64,000 nt of DNA from Macrosoma leucophasiata (GCA_036365455.1 JAWQUS010000016.1:13601001-13665000); one strand, 5' to 3'; counted from the first letter of the stretch, positions 1-9,945 are shown. Notes: generated by a model not told the origin, from the letters alone. Program-made: numbers and translations.

Positions 1-251
1 TGATATGTCGATCTTGCTCCACTTTTTCAAAAATGGCATCCATTTTATCCGTAATAGGGCGACCAGAGCGAGGTGCATCTTTGACATCAAAATTTCCGGA
101 TTGAAAACGCTTAAACCAAATTTGTGCTACTCTCACAGACACTGCACTAGGTCCAAACATCGCAAGTTTTTTTCGCGGCTTGCGTTGCATTTTTACCTTT
201 ATGGTAGTAAAATTTTAAAATGTATCGAATTTCTTCATTAGATTCACTCAT
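1..251 (-). pseudogene. mariner transposase, N-terminal fragment, frameshifted
   Basis: The minus strand reads MSESNEEIRYILKFYYHKG from an ATG at 249-251, the DNA-binding N-terminus of a Tc1/mariner transposase, which cuts and pastes its own element at TA sites. After residue 32 (about position 155) the frame breaks and a TAG follows at 147-149. The family sequence resumes in another frame with VAQIWFKRFQSGNF, then APRSGRPITDK. The fragment runs off the left edge, so the catalytic DDD/E region is not in the window. It is a dead copy as seen. I could not place the terminal inverted repeat upstream of 251. Confidence 0.85.
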
Positions 252-487
252 CTTGACAGTACGGAAAACAAATGAAAATCACCCATTTGCCTAATTTGAA
301 TTTGGAATTATGTTCTTTAAAATTTTAACTTTCAATGATACCAAAACCAGCCAGATACAAATACTACAGCCAAAGAGATTTTATTACAAGTTCATACATA
401 CTATAATGCGAAAAGACTTTTTCCCCAACCTATTATTTACGAAAAACTAATTGGGGGCGATGTTAAAATAGTATTAGTTAGAACACT

Positions 488-990
488 TTTCAATGATTTT
501 TAATTTTGTTGTCTGTCTGTTTGCCTGTTTGTCTGTTTGTCCCTTTGTCCAGGCTAATCTCCGAAGATACTGGACGGATTCGAATGAAACTTTTTGCGGT
601 GTATATTTACTAAGCCTGGCCAACATTTAGGCTACTTTTTGTTACGGGAAAACCACTAATTCCCACGGGAATCTCTACATTTAATAAAATCGTAGGAAAG
701 TCAAAACTGTACATTGAATATTTTTTATAAGAATGCTTGGGACGTGATCTACAATAGAAATCGAAGCCAAAAATATAGTTTTCAGATTTTTTGTCTGTTT
801 GTCTGTATGTATGTCCGGGCTGAACTAAAAAAGTAGCTACTAAATGGCACCTGTTAGTAATATTCATGCAAAATATTAATTTAATACTATTTTAAAAGTT
901 GTTTGCTTATAATGCTAAAGCGACACTGGCATCAGTATGTTGGTGCTGTAGAGCCTTCACGCAGACGACGTTGCGGGCAGCTGCTAGTAA
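488..990 (+). repeat. lepidopteran interspersed repeat (AGGCTAATCT family)
   Basis: It begins with a CTGTTTGTCTG-rich run, then AGGCTAATCTCCGAAGATACT, a repeat core common in moth genomes, and ends near 990 with GACGTTGCGGGCAGCTGCTAG. A second GTCTGTTTGTCTG run at 790-812 suggests two overlapping or nested copies. It is non-coding; the class (LINE tail or SINE) is not resolved. Confidence 0.55.
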
Positions 991-1551
991 TAAATATAAT
1001 AGCTCTTTGCCCATAGATTACAGGAGAACCTATAAAAAGGCTGTACTTTTGAAGTAAAGAAAATCTAAACTTTTTACGGAACCCTTTAAACGTGAGTTCG
1101 ACAAGAACTTAACCGATCTAATGTGCCAATAAAATGTTCATTAGATCCGGGTCCTTATAACTTCCGAATTCTTAAATAATCCAGCTACGAACATGCGAGA
1201 AACTTCTACACTTGGAACTGAAGAAAGGCTTGAACGCTCCAAGGCAATGTTTTTACAGATAATGTAATGGCCCGCATCCTTTGTGCCACTAAGAAAATAT
1301 TCTTACCTGTATATTTCTACGGCCATTTTCCGTTCGAGACTTTTTCCCAGTAGAGCTAGATTTTAAATGTGAATGTCGATAAATATATTGAATGTTTAAT
1401 GTTTTGTTCAATAATATTCTCTTCTTTTTTTATCTGTGCTAAAGTTGTGGAAGAAAATGTTTTTATTAATTTCAGAAACTTATATTTTTATTCCTCTTTA
1501 GATTTTGCTAATCAGCATAATCTAAGAAAACTCTTCCGATTTATCAGTATC
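991..1551. other. no recognisable feature
   Basis: AT-rich sequence. Only short open frames occur (the longest is 63 codons and low-complexity), with no motif I recognise. The stretch 1018-1100 vaguely resembles the ACGGAACCCT-type repeat at 21.65-22.05 kb. Confidence 0.5.
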
Positions 1552-1562
1552 TACTATTGACA

Positions 1563-1924
1563 TGCGAAGCGCGCATGGCCCCGCGGCTGGTGTAGATCAT
1601 AAGCGATCTACTCGTTAAGAACTACGGTCGCGGTCGGGTACTGTGATGGGTGACTGCAAATAAATTAAATACGCGTTTCCGTGCTTCGGAGGGCACGTTA
1701 AGCCGTCAGTCCCGGTTGCTATCGATAGATAGCAGTCGTTAAACCTTGTCGGAGGCCTTATGGGCGGTTTGAAAACATCCGACAGCGGGTTGGCCTCTAA
1801 CCCACCTCCACCAATCCGCATTGGAGCAGCGTGGTGGAGTAAGCTCCAGGCCTCCCCCCAAAAAGGAGAGAAACTCGTGCCCAGCAGTGGGACGTATAAT
1901 GGGTTGCCATTATTATTATTATAT
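1563..1924 (+). mobile_element. 5S-rRNA-like SINE, full-length copy with target duplication
   Basis: The head contains GTTAAGAACTACGGTCGCGG (from 1613) followed by GATGGGTGACTGC (1645-1657). In order and spacing these match the internal promoter boxes of eukaryotic 5S rRNA genes, so I infer a 5S-derived (SINE3-type) retroposon. The body runs through GTGCTTCGGAGGGCACG to CCCAGCAGTGGGACG and a tail of TTATTATTATT. An exact 11-bp direct repeat TACTATTGACA flanks it (1552-1562 and 1925-1935). Related copies lie at 20872-21135 (5' truncated), 23976-24072 and 37599-37957. It has no coding capacity and would depend on a partner LINE for mobility. Confidence 0.7.
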
Positions 1925-1985
1925 TACTATTGACAAAGGAATATGTGTTAACTCATGAATAAATGACATTGAATAACATTATATA
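1925..1985. repeat. direct repeat copy 1, carrying the 5S-SINE insertion
   Basis: TACTATTGACAAAGGAATAT continuing to ATGACATTGAATAA is repeated at 2784-2841. This first copy is interrupted by the 5S-like SINE; the second is not. Confidence 0.75.
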
Positions 1986-2009
1986 CAGTATCCAACAAGA
2001 AAAATTGCT

Positions 2010-2218
2010 CATCGACCTTAAGAAGAAGACTTCGGCTTATTTCGGGTCTGTAGAGCGTTATCTCTTTCGCACCTTACATATTTGACGTTTGTCGATCATT
2101 TTGATCAAGTTTTTAACCGACTTCAAAAAAGGAGGAAGTTCTCAATTCGTCCGAATCTTTTTTTTTACCAACACCGGACTATCAATGCTTACGTAGGCAA
2201 TGTGCATCAGAGATAATG
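2010..2218. mobile_element. MITE fragment related to 11733-11922, itself interrupted
   Basis: The segments CGGCTTATTTCGGGTCTGTAG, GACGTTTGTCGATCATTTTG and CCGGACTATCAATGCTTACG match, inverted, the element at 11733-11922. A foreign piece beginning AACCGACTTCAAAAAAGGAG (2117-2166), another common moth repeat, interrupts it. Confidence 0.55.
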
Positions 2219-2220
2219 CT

Positions 2221-2745
2221 CTCATCATCATCATCATCATTTCAGCCAAAAGACGTCCACTGCTGAACAAAGGCCTCCCCCAAAGAATGCCACAACGAAC
2301 GGTCCTGGGCCGCCCTCATCCACCGATTGCCCGCGATCTTCACCAGGTCGTCGGTCGATCTTGTAGGAAGGCCTGCCCACGCTTCGCTTTCCGGTACGCG
2401 GTCGCCACTCGAGAACTGCTCTGCCCCAACGGCCGTCAGTTCGTCGAGCTATGTGCCCTGCCCACTGCCACTTGAGTCTCGCTATTCGGTGAGCTATGTC
2501 GGTAACTTTGGTTCTCATGCGGATCTCCTCATTTCTGATTCGATCTCGCAGAGAAACTCCAAGCATAGCTCTCTCCATTGCTCTCTGAGTGACCTTGAGC
2601 CTTCTTATGAGGCCCATAGTGAGCGACCACGTTTCTGTCCCATAAGTCATCACTGGCAACACACACTGGTCAAAGACCTTTTTCTTGAGACACTGCGGTA
2701 AGTCGGACGAGAAGATGTACCGTAGCTTCCCTAGTTCGGCTAGTT
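2221..2745 (-). pseudogene. RTE-type LINE, 3' end of reverse transcriptase
   Basis: The minus strand encodes the C-terminal part of a non-LTR retrotransposon polymerase protein: LPVMTYGTETWSL, then QRAMERAMLGVSLRDRIRNE and KLKWQWAGHIARR-like residues (here RLKWQWAGHIARR). Near 2355, after VGRPSYKID, the frame shifts. In the next frame the expected ending continues as DDLVKIAGNRWMRAAQDRSLW and then VQQWTSFG before a stop. The 3' tail is an (ATG)n run, seen as CATCAT at 2222-2241. The 5' side stops near 2745, so only the tail of a much longer element was inserted or survives. LINEs of this kind copy their RNA into DNA at a nicked target; this copy is inactive. Confidence 0.85.
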
Positions 2746-2783
2746 TTCATAGCCTCAATGTGCATTATTTCTTGATGAGCACT

Positions 2784-2841
2784 GTATCTACTATTGACAA
2801 AGGAATATGTGTTAACTCATGTTTATATGACATTGAATAAG
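2784..2841. repeat. direct repeat copy 2, lacking the SINE (empty site)
   Basis: It reads GTATCTACTATTGACAAAGG and on to ATGACATTGAATAA, matching 1546-1562 joined to 1936-1980 as if the 5S-like SINE were absent. Confidence 0.7.
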
Positions 2842-3584
2842 ATAAGATAAAGATAAAGATTTTTATTTAATTTCGCCACAATGTTTTCTTAAGTTATGGT
2901 AAATACATGATATGAAACTTATTTTATTTTTAAAATTATATTGATTTATTTTTAAACTTTTATCTCAAACTAGGTAAATCCTGTGCTATGAGTGTCCTGG
3001 TTTCCGCCTCAGGATTTTGTCCACTTAATTACTAGTACAATTTTAGTAATAGCTCATGAGAGCAATAAAGTGAGCTAAACACTATAAGGGAACGCTTTGC
3101 CTGTCCAAAAACCAATTTGCATAGTACTTATTATCACTACATGTAGGAGAACTTATTATCACTGCATGTAGGAGTAACAAACAAACATACAAACTTTTTT
3201 ATAATATAATATGATACTTGAATATCTCTTTGCCATCCACATAGTGTTTTAAGTGGGTTATAAATGGAACATTCCAAAATAAATTAATATTATATCATGT
3301 TGGAACCGGCTTCGAAAACTTTGATGCCGATAAGTATGAGTAAAGTAGTCAAGCTCGGAGTTTACCCACAGTTTATATTGGATTTGAAATTTAACCGTTC
3401 TCATGAAGTTTTCAACAACATAAGCCGATATAAACGAGATTCTTTTTAACTTTCTAATTCTAATCTTTTTCGACTTGAAAGTGGTAGCTGATTGTTCTTA
3501 ACTCAAATTTAAGGAATATTCCTTGAGTTCGTTTTTGTCGAACAAGTATTTTATATAGTATGTTCTTAGGTGTTCGCGAGCTGC
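2842..3584. other. possible LINE tail, otherwise nothing recognisable
   Basis: GATAAGATAAAGATAAAGAT at about 2838-2860 followed by TTTTTATTTAATTTCG looks like the reverse of a LINE 3' tail with a short tandem end; its body may extend to about 3010. The rest is AT-rich without a gene. Confidence 0.35.
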
Positions 3585-4352
3585 ACTCATTGAAATAAAA
3601 CTAGTTTTTGGATTTATCTCGCGTATATTAAACTAAAATGATTATTTAAAATCGAACCCGACGTTTCGGTCGCTTTTCAGCTTCCGTGGTCTCGGGCAGA
3701 CTGAGGTGGTATTTGTCTGACAGCAGTTTGAAAAATTATTATGTGCAGCTACCTCCATCTATTTCGCAAACGTCTTGTGTAGCGTTTAGGATTAACACAA
3801 AAGTTTCTAATTGTATCTTGAGGTCTTACAGACTGTTGCGTTGGGCTTTTATTCTACTGAGTATTGGATCCCATGTTGGTGACAATCGCCAACCATCTTC
3901 CCTATTGAAATTTGGATGATTTTTAATCTCAATAGCCTCGCGAACCAATCTTGGAATTGGTCTGTGTTCTGTAGCGAGTATTCGAGTTTGGTCAAACCGA
4001 ATATAATGAGTTGGTTTGTCCGCTATGTGATCACAGACTGCAGACCTCCCTGCTCTACAGTGTTTGACATCAGCAATATGTTCTTTAATTCTGGTGGAAA
4101 CCGCTCTCTTTGTTTGGCCTATATAAGAGAGTCCACAATCACAAACGAGTTTGTAAATACCGGAATTTCATCAGGGAATGCTACTTTTAATGGGTCTTAA
4201 AAACTGGTGTATTTTCTTGTGAGGTTTAAAACCGTTTAAAGATGATTTTCTTAATATGTTTGCTATTTTGTCTGTAACCCCCTTAACATATGGTAGTATG
4301 GCCGGTTGTCGTTCAACAGTAGGTGGCTTCACACGGTTTCTGTGACGAGTGG
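3585..4352 (-). pseudogene. Penelope-like element: RT C-terminus and GIY-YIG endonuclease
   Basis: On the minus strand the linker ERQPAILPYVKGVTDKIANI (from about 4310) leads, after one break (TGATGA near 4170), into GIYKLVCDCGLSYIGQTKR. GIY is at 4153-4161 and YIG at 4117-4125, followed by TRIKEH with the expected arginine and LVREAIEI with the expected glutamate of GIY-YIG nucleases. A CxC pair sits between the two signature motifs, as is usual in Penelope elements. After DGWRLSPTWDP the frame ends. The 3' region 3585-3690 contains ACCGAAACGTCGGGTTCGAT and a CGCGAGATAAATCC tail. The endonuclease of such elements nicks the target for reverse transcription. The catalytic RT core is missing and the frame is broken, so this is a 5'-truncated relic. 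Confidence 0.88.
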
Positions 4353-4546
4353 AAATTTCCCAGTACCTCGAATTTTGGTAATGTGCCCGGAGATGTCAAC
4401 AGGCTCGCTGCCTGTTACATGGGCCAAAACGTAACCGGCGAATCGTAGGTGTTTGCATGTATGCTTGAATGCATACATTTACCTCTAGTATCTTCACGCC
4501 TGCAATCCCTGAAGGGGTAGGCCTTCAGGAATTACAGGCGTGAAGT
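4353..4546 (+). mobile_element. SINE-A fragment ending in a palindrome
   Basis: TTTCCCAGTACCTCGAATTT, GTTACATGGGCCAAAACGTA and GTTTGCATGTATGCTTGAAT match the 3' two-thirds of the complete SINE-A at 44556-44875. The end has been rearranged into an inverted repeat at 4492-4545. Confidence 0.75.
4492..4545. repeat. snap-back palindrome, 24-bp arms
   Basis: The left arm 4492-4515 starts CTTCACGCCTGCAATCC. A 6-nt loop GGTAGG follows, and the right arm 4522-4545 is its reverse complement with two mismatches. Other SINE-A copies have only the right-hand version (ACAGGCGTGAAG). Confidence 0.85.
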
Positions 4547-5194
4547 AACTTTTTTTTTATAAATAATGTAAAAAATATATATAGACATACAGATTGCATG
4601 GCTGGTGCTGAACTTATCTATAGTCTTTTGGAGGTTATTGTAAACATTCGTTTAATTCTCATAACTGTTAAATATTTTTTTTTTAAATTTCACTTTCCTG
4701 TTTTCCATTGATGCTTTTACCATTTAATTTAGTTAATTAACATGTTTTCATCCCTAACATGAAAGGTAACGTATACGCTTGTCGATCTAAAATGTATAAA
4801 GGCTGTTTGTTCCTGTCATTTGTCCTTTGTGTTGTTTAACCATGATAATGAGGAAGTTACGGAAAAGGGATTTCCTGATTCTTATTAGCAAATGAATTAC
4901 TTAGACATTAACCGGTTTATTTTCAAACGAAATTTAGTAAAGGTAGCTGTTTTGTCTTTTCTTCTTGTGAAACTACTTGTGTAAACTATCTCGATAGCCT
5001 ATTAGTAGTGGCTGCTGTATATAAATACCGGGCTAATATGCTGTATGTATATAAATAATTCGATGCAGCTAGCGCTAGGTACTACTAAAAAGAAAGGTAA
5101 GTACGTAAAACAATGCCACTATTTTTACTTTTTTTATTTTTACTTTTTACTATTTTTAATCTGGTATGTCCGTACCAGGATAACTGGCGCTCCG
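4547..5194. other. no recognisable feature
   Basis: AT-rich DNA with T-rich low complexity at 5115-5160. No supported gene. Confidence 0.5.
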
Positions 5195-5545
5195 CACTGT
5201 GTCCCAGGAATAAGTGACCGCCCGGCGTTTTTCCAGTATTTTGTACAAAATTAAGGATAATTACTCTTTTAAATACGGGTCCTACCGGCTTTTTTTTATA
5301 ATTTTATTTGATAAACTATGATTTCAGCTAGTCAATAAAAAAAATAATGAATAAATATGTAAAAACTAAAGCAATATCGTAAAAAAACTGCAGCACGTCA
5401 CGCGTATTTACTAAAAAAATCAAAAAATCATTTAAAAGAACCAAAGCCGGTAGGACCCATGTATATAAGAGTAATTATTCTTAATTTTGTATAAATATTG
5501 GAAAAATGCCGGGCGGTCACTTATTCCTGGGACACATTGTATATA
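5195..5545. mobile_element. foldback MITE with roughly 95-bp inverted repeats
   Basis: TGTGTCCCAGGAATAAGTGA at the left (about 5199) through CCTACCGGCTTTT (about 5290) is repeated inverted from AAAGCCGGTAGGACC (about 5441) to CACTTATTCCTGGGACACA (about 5536). The roughly 150-bp centre is AT-rich and non-coding. This is typical of a non-autonomous DNA transposon; the superfamily is unclear because I could not fix the target duplication. Confidence 0.75.
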
Positions 5546-5547
5546 TA

Positions 5548-6075
5548 AGATCCGAATCTAGGTCGACCTTCACCTATCTGTTTACCGAATAAAACATTGT
5601 TTTTCTCAAATTTCATACATAAAAGTAATGTCTAGCATGCATTGCCTATCAAAAATTGTTCACAGAAATAAAAAAAAGTTTCACCCATTTGTTAACCAAC
5701 AAAATATGTTTGAAAGATTTAAACATATAAAATAGGTCTAGGTATGATATCTATATTACGTACGTATTTACGTTCATGGCTACCTGGCAAACAGATGTAG
5801 ACAGGTAAGTAAATATGACTACACCGGTCTGTTTACCAATAAACCTATTTTATTTTATAGACCTATTTTATATGTTTGAAACTTATAGCTTCATACACAT
5901 TGTTTTGATTAAAAATAAAAACATGTAATATTTTTTTTCAAATGTATGTTAGCTATAAACATAATATTTTGATAGACAATAAATACATCCAAGTGTTTAC
6001 TCAAAATGAAATTTGTTAAAAATAATGTTTCATTCGGTAAAAAGATTGGTGAAGTTCGACCTAGATTCGGATCTC
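5548..6075. mobile_element. second foldback MITE, roughly 55-bp inverted repeats
   Basis: Left end AGATCCGAATCTAGGTCGAC and on to GTTTACCGAATAAAACATTG. The right end, inverted, is GTTTCATTCGGTAAAAAG to CGACCTAGATTCGGATCT. A second inner inverted repeat pairs AACATATAAAATAGGTCTA (from about 5714) with TAGACCTATTTTATATGTT (from about 5857). It abuts the previous MITE almost directly. Confidence 0.75.
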
Positions 6076-6385
6076 CTACTATACAGCTTAATTACAATTA
6101 TTGATTAGGACAACCCAAAGAGATACAAAATTAGAATTGACAGCGAGTAATTTTAATTTATTGACTCTTTCGTTTTGAAAGCCAATTGCCCTAGGGACCA
6201 ATCAACGGTTAAGCCGAGGACAGTCTACCTGAGCAGAGGCGATTGAGAAAACTTCGTTGGTAAAATGTATAATTTTTTGATTGCCAAAATGAATCTGATG
6301 CATGCGTGATTTCATACGGCAAGGTTTTTTTCTACGTAACGTAACGTAACTTATACGTACAGTGAGGTAACTCTCTATTATTTTT
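6076..6385. other. no recognisable feature
   Basis: No gene, no match to the other repeats of the window. A short ACGTAACGTAACGTAACTTA run lies at 6334-6353. Confidence 0.5.
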
Positions 6386-6695
6386 ACTGGTCGTATAGTT
6401 CCAGTGCAAAAGCTGGTCGTAGGGTTACCAATTTTACCGCATTACCAAATCCATCTACCGCCAAATGGTAGTGTTCATCACTATCGTGTTTCGGTTAATT
6501 GGTAATGTATGATCCCGATGTAACTATTACAGAGACATGACAACATAGGTCTGTAAAGTGGTAACCACTTTACAGACCTATGTTGTCATCTGCATTTTGA
6601 CCTCTGGTTTTTGTGTAGATGTCTATAAGCTGTAGTCATAACTTAAAATCAATTTGAGCTGCACGCTTGTTTGTCACCTTCCTAACATAAAATAA
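6386..6695 (+). mobile_element. SINE-B copy, diverged, carrying an internal palindrome
   Basis: It follows the family order: ACTGG head, AAATGGTAGTGTTCATCACT, CATCTGCATTTTGACCTC, CTATAAGCTGTAGTC and the GCTTGTTTGTCACC tail. In place of the usual GGTAACGCATCTGC junction it has a 53-nt perfect palindrome (6537-6589). Confidence 0.8.
6537..6589. repeat. perfect palindrome, 26-bp arms, 1-nt spacer
   Basis: The left arm 6537-6562 contains CAACATAGGTCTGTAAAGTG; the single spacer base A is 6563; the right arm 6564-6589 is the exact reverse complement, so the RNA or single strand would form a complete hairpin. Confidence 0.95.
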
Positions 6696-6893
6696 TGTAG
6701 CTTTTCAAAATCCACTTCTATACCTACCTATCATAAACTTTTTATGTCATAGGTCATAAGACTTAAATTGCAAACCTCCTAGGAGTTCGAATCTTTTTTC
6801 TCAATGAATAATATCTGTAACGTAATCACTCAAAAATATCAAATTAATTACAGCGGATAAAAAATGTATATAGAAATAAACACATTTTTCACA
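6696..6893. other. no recognisable feature
   Basis: AT-rich, non-coding. Confidence 0.4.
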
Positions 6894-6990
6894 ATTACAA
6901 GGATTCTGGTAGGCTGTACCGGGCTTAGCCGGTGATTATTCCCCAGGGAAACCTTGAAAAAGGCTTTCGCTTGAAATACTTTAAAACCGA
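6894..6990 (+). repeat. SINE-E fragment 1
   Basis: CTGTACCGGGCTTAGCCGGTGATTATTCCCCAGGGAAACC resembles 9230-9290 and 9690-9745, where the same block reads CTCAGCCGCTGATTGTCCC and AGGGAAACAAGC. It is a 3' fragment. Confidence 0.55.
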
Positions 6991-7114
6991 AAGAGATAAC
7001 AAATTAGAAGTAGCTTCCGTCAACTAATTTTATTATATTTTTTCAATTACAAAATTTAAGATAAGTATAGGAAAAGTTAGTAAAGTAAATTACTCTTAAA
7101 TTTAAAACCCTACC

Positions 7115-7220
7115 TGTATACCTAAACCTGTGTGAAGTATGTACTCAAACAAACACTCATACCCGAAAAACTATCTGTAGGCCTTAAAATTATTTGTCCC
7201 GATATACCTGTATCGGTCCC
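7115..7220 (-). repeat. SINE-F tail fragment
   Basis: ACCTGTGTGAAGTATGTACT, AACACTCATACCCGAAAAAC and CTGTAGGCCTTAAAATTATTTGTCCCG line up with the 3' part of the tRNA-derived SINE at 19161-19337. The tRNA-like head is missing. Confidence 0.55.
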
Positions 7221-7324
7221 TCGTAGGCCTGTCGATATATTTATTATAGATGTTCAGAGCTTTTGGAATTCATTTGTCATCATTGTTCATTGTACGTTTT
7301 TTTGCAACAATCCATATCTATACT

Positions 7325-7795
7325 AATACTAGCTGACCCGGCAAACTTCGTATTACCTCACAATGAAATAATGTGTCAAAGGTGTGATAGATACGGACTA
7401 TTTGTATGGAAAAATGAAATTGTGGTTTTTTACTATTTCCCTTCAATTTCTTCACATTTTCTAACCTTTTAAACCTTTTAAAACTGGATTTCCAAAAATC
7501 ATTCAAAACAAAAATTCAATTCAAAAGCCATATCGGTCCAGCCGTTCTCGAGTTTTAGTGAGACTATCGAACAGCAATTGATTTTTATATGCATAGAAGA
7601 TATAGAGATAGATTATAAAGAGGTAAAGTTTGTAAGTGTGACTGTTTGTTTGTAGAGGCTAATCTTCGGCAATACTGAGCCGATCATGAAAATTCTTTCA
7701 CAATCAGAAAGCAACACTATTCAGGAGTGCTACGGCCATTATATTTTATTAGTAGCAATGTAGGTACCGTTACACGCGTGCGAAGCCCCCCGGCT
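7325..7795. repeat. two abutting moth repeats
   Basis: 7329-7610 starts ACTAGCTGACCCGGCAAACT and has CGGTCCAGCCGTTCTCGAG near 7535: a minus-strand copy of the family seen at 19007-19160. 7612-7795 has GAGGCTAATCTTCGGCAATA and ends with CGCGTGCGAAGCC: a plus-strand copy related to 488-990. Neither has a usable frame. Confidence 0.55.
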
Positions 7796-8018
7796 TCGAA
7801 TTTATACTACATTTACACTACGAATTTATTTGAGCAAAGTACGCTTAGAACTGTAAAAAAACATACTTTTCTGCTTTTCTGATAGTTCTAAGCACAGAAT
7901 AGGTTCTAAGCATACTTTGCTCAAAGTAAAATAGTAGTGAGGTTTGTTAATCTTACCCTAAGATTCTTGTTAACTCCTTTTTTATAAAAAAAAAAGTATT
8001 TTCATGAACGATTAAGGA
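7796..8018. other. no recognisable repeat; local inverted repeat
   Basis: TTTGAGCAAAGTACGCTTAGAAC (7830-7852) recurs inverted as GTTCTAAGCATACTTTGCTC (7902-7921), giving a short stem. Nothing else is seen. Confidence 0.5.
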
Positions 8019-8110
8019 CCAGAGACCTTTGTTGACATGCCGTCCTAATTCCACGTTGACATTTTGCGCTATCACAAGCGGCCAGGGTATATTCTCCGCT
8101 TAGCTGTTTA
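8019..8110 (+). repeat. SINE-E fragment 2
   Basis: GTTGACATGCCGTCCTAATTCCACGTTGACATTTTGC followed by TATCACAAGCGG matches 9655-9690 and 9186-9230. The 3' part is absent. Confidence 0.55.
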
Positions 8111-9171
8111 CTACAATCTACAGGATAACTAACATTTTCTTTTGAATGATAAACAATAATATCTCAGCGACAAGAAAAGGTCTTTAGAAAGAATTACTCC
8201 GAAAAAAAAAAGCAATTTGTCATTATTTTGCTAGGAGTACCTAATGTTTATTCGGTTGATTAATTCACAAGAGATTGGTAGAAAAATAAGATTGTTGATA
8301 AAACTGATTTTAGATTATTCTAATGACTATTATTTCAAATCATTGTTATTGCCTATGATATAGCATGATATAGATATAAGACAAACAGTCATCCTAAACA
8401 TATTTTAGGATATCAATACTAATATTACAAAGAGGAAACGTTTTTGTATGTATATTTGTATCGTTTTCACACAAAAACCACTAAACCGTTTTGATAAAAA
8501 ACTACGAAGATTAGTTTGATTCTTTTGTAAATATCGAGTTCGTTACGTCATACATAAAGCATAAACAAATTAAAAATAGTTGTAAAAAAAAATGTAGTCG
8601 CTTTTTCATCCATTGTGCATGATGTTTCACAATCTACAGTTTAGATAACTAATTTTATTGTTTTCCGCTATGGGTGCTAATAAAGACTGCATGACATTTT
8701 GATGTCCCCAATTGCTCCCATATTCTCCTTTTCGAATCTTTAACGAGATCGCGTACTTACCTTGTGAAGTGTTCATGATACATAAGTAGTAAGTAAAATC
8801 ACTTCATACTTATAAGCATGAAACCTTACACGCATGTATGTCAACATTATTATGCATGCAACAACAATTCGCTAGCAATATTTTTTTAAATTCCATAATT
8901 TGTATATGTACTGATTATATTCTGGGGTGATTTTTTGCAATCATACTGAGAGTATATGTGTTCCACTAGAACTCTTCTTTCATAAGGCAGGTACAATGCT
9001 TCACCAACCTTGGAGGACTATGATCATGCCGCTATGGTGGAAGAAGTGGTTCCGTAGGATCATTCCTTGATACGTTTCTAATATCTTACTAGCAAATAAT
9101 GATTGTGTGCATATGTGCATGAATATATATAAAACCTCTTTGGAAAATTAACAATTTAAGGTCTCAAATAC
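8111..9171. other. mostly unassigned AT-rich DNA
   Basis: A short moth repeat sits at 8410-8560 (TACTAATATTACAAAGAGG, then AACCACTAAACCGTTTTGAT). The remainder holds no supported gene. Confidence 0.4.
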
Positions 9172-9312
9172 TCCAAGGACCATCTTGATGTGGCATAATT
9201 CCACGTTGACGTTACCGATATCACAACACCTGTGCCGGTAGGCCGTCTGTGGCTCAGCCGCTGATTGTCCCTTAGGGAAACAAGCTTTCTGTTGAGTAAC
9301 ATTAAAACCTGT
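9172..9312 (+). repeat. SINE-E copy 3
   Basis: AATTCCACGTTGACGTTACCGATATCACAACACCTGTGCCGG is followed by CTCAGCCGCTGATTGTCCCTTAGGGAAACAAGC. It lines up over its length with 9629-9780. Confidence 0.65.
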
Positions 9313-9628
9313 CATGAACACTTCTACATTGTTAATATTCGGATGAATTTTCTACGTCTTGAAAGTAAAATGTATGTACTTTTTCCCCAAGATATTCTTA
9401 CATGCATTCATGAAACTAGTTTAATATATTGAGTCCTTTGAAATAGATTGCAAGCTATTCGGCGCATTACCAAATTCCGAAGGTGTAACTAAGAATCTTT
9501 TCAACCGGAAAAACTATTTACTAAAATCAAACTGCATATTTGAGGCACCTTGTTACAAAAAGACATATCCAATTGGCAAAGTGTGGTTCTGGGAAAATAT
9601 ATTATTATTTCATTAAATTTTTGGCCTC
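9313..9628. other. no recognisable feature
   Basis: Non-coding spacer between two SINE-E copies. Confidence 0.4.
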
Positions 9629-9780
9629 GAGGATTTGAGACGCCCTGTTGACGTGCCGTAATTCCGCGTTGACGTTTCCGTTATCACAGCACCTGTGCCG
9701 GTTGGTTCCGTGACTCAGCCTTTGATTGTCCCCTAGGGAAACCAGCTTTCTCTTGAATTATATTGAAGATACCTTTAAAT
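9629..9780 (+). repeat. SINE-E copy 4
   Basis: GTTGACGTGCCGTAATTCCG, then GTTATCACAGCACCTGTGCC and TGATTGTCCCCTAGGGAAAC. It has the same orientation as the other three copies, all within 2.9 kb. Confidence 0.65.
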
Positions 9781-9945
9781 TATATACAGTGTAAAGCAGA
9801 GAATAACCAAATTGATCAAATAAAATAATTAAACGATTAGCCGTCGATACGATAACGAAAGACCGGATAGAGAAAACTGGGACAGACCTGGGGTGTTCCA
9901 AACCAGCGAAGCTCATAAGAACATATGGCAAAGTTCTTGTCTTGA

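Noticed and set aside
1613..1657. 5S rRNA gene
   Set aside because: Only the internal promoter portion is similar; the rest is SINE body and no full 5S length is present.
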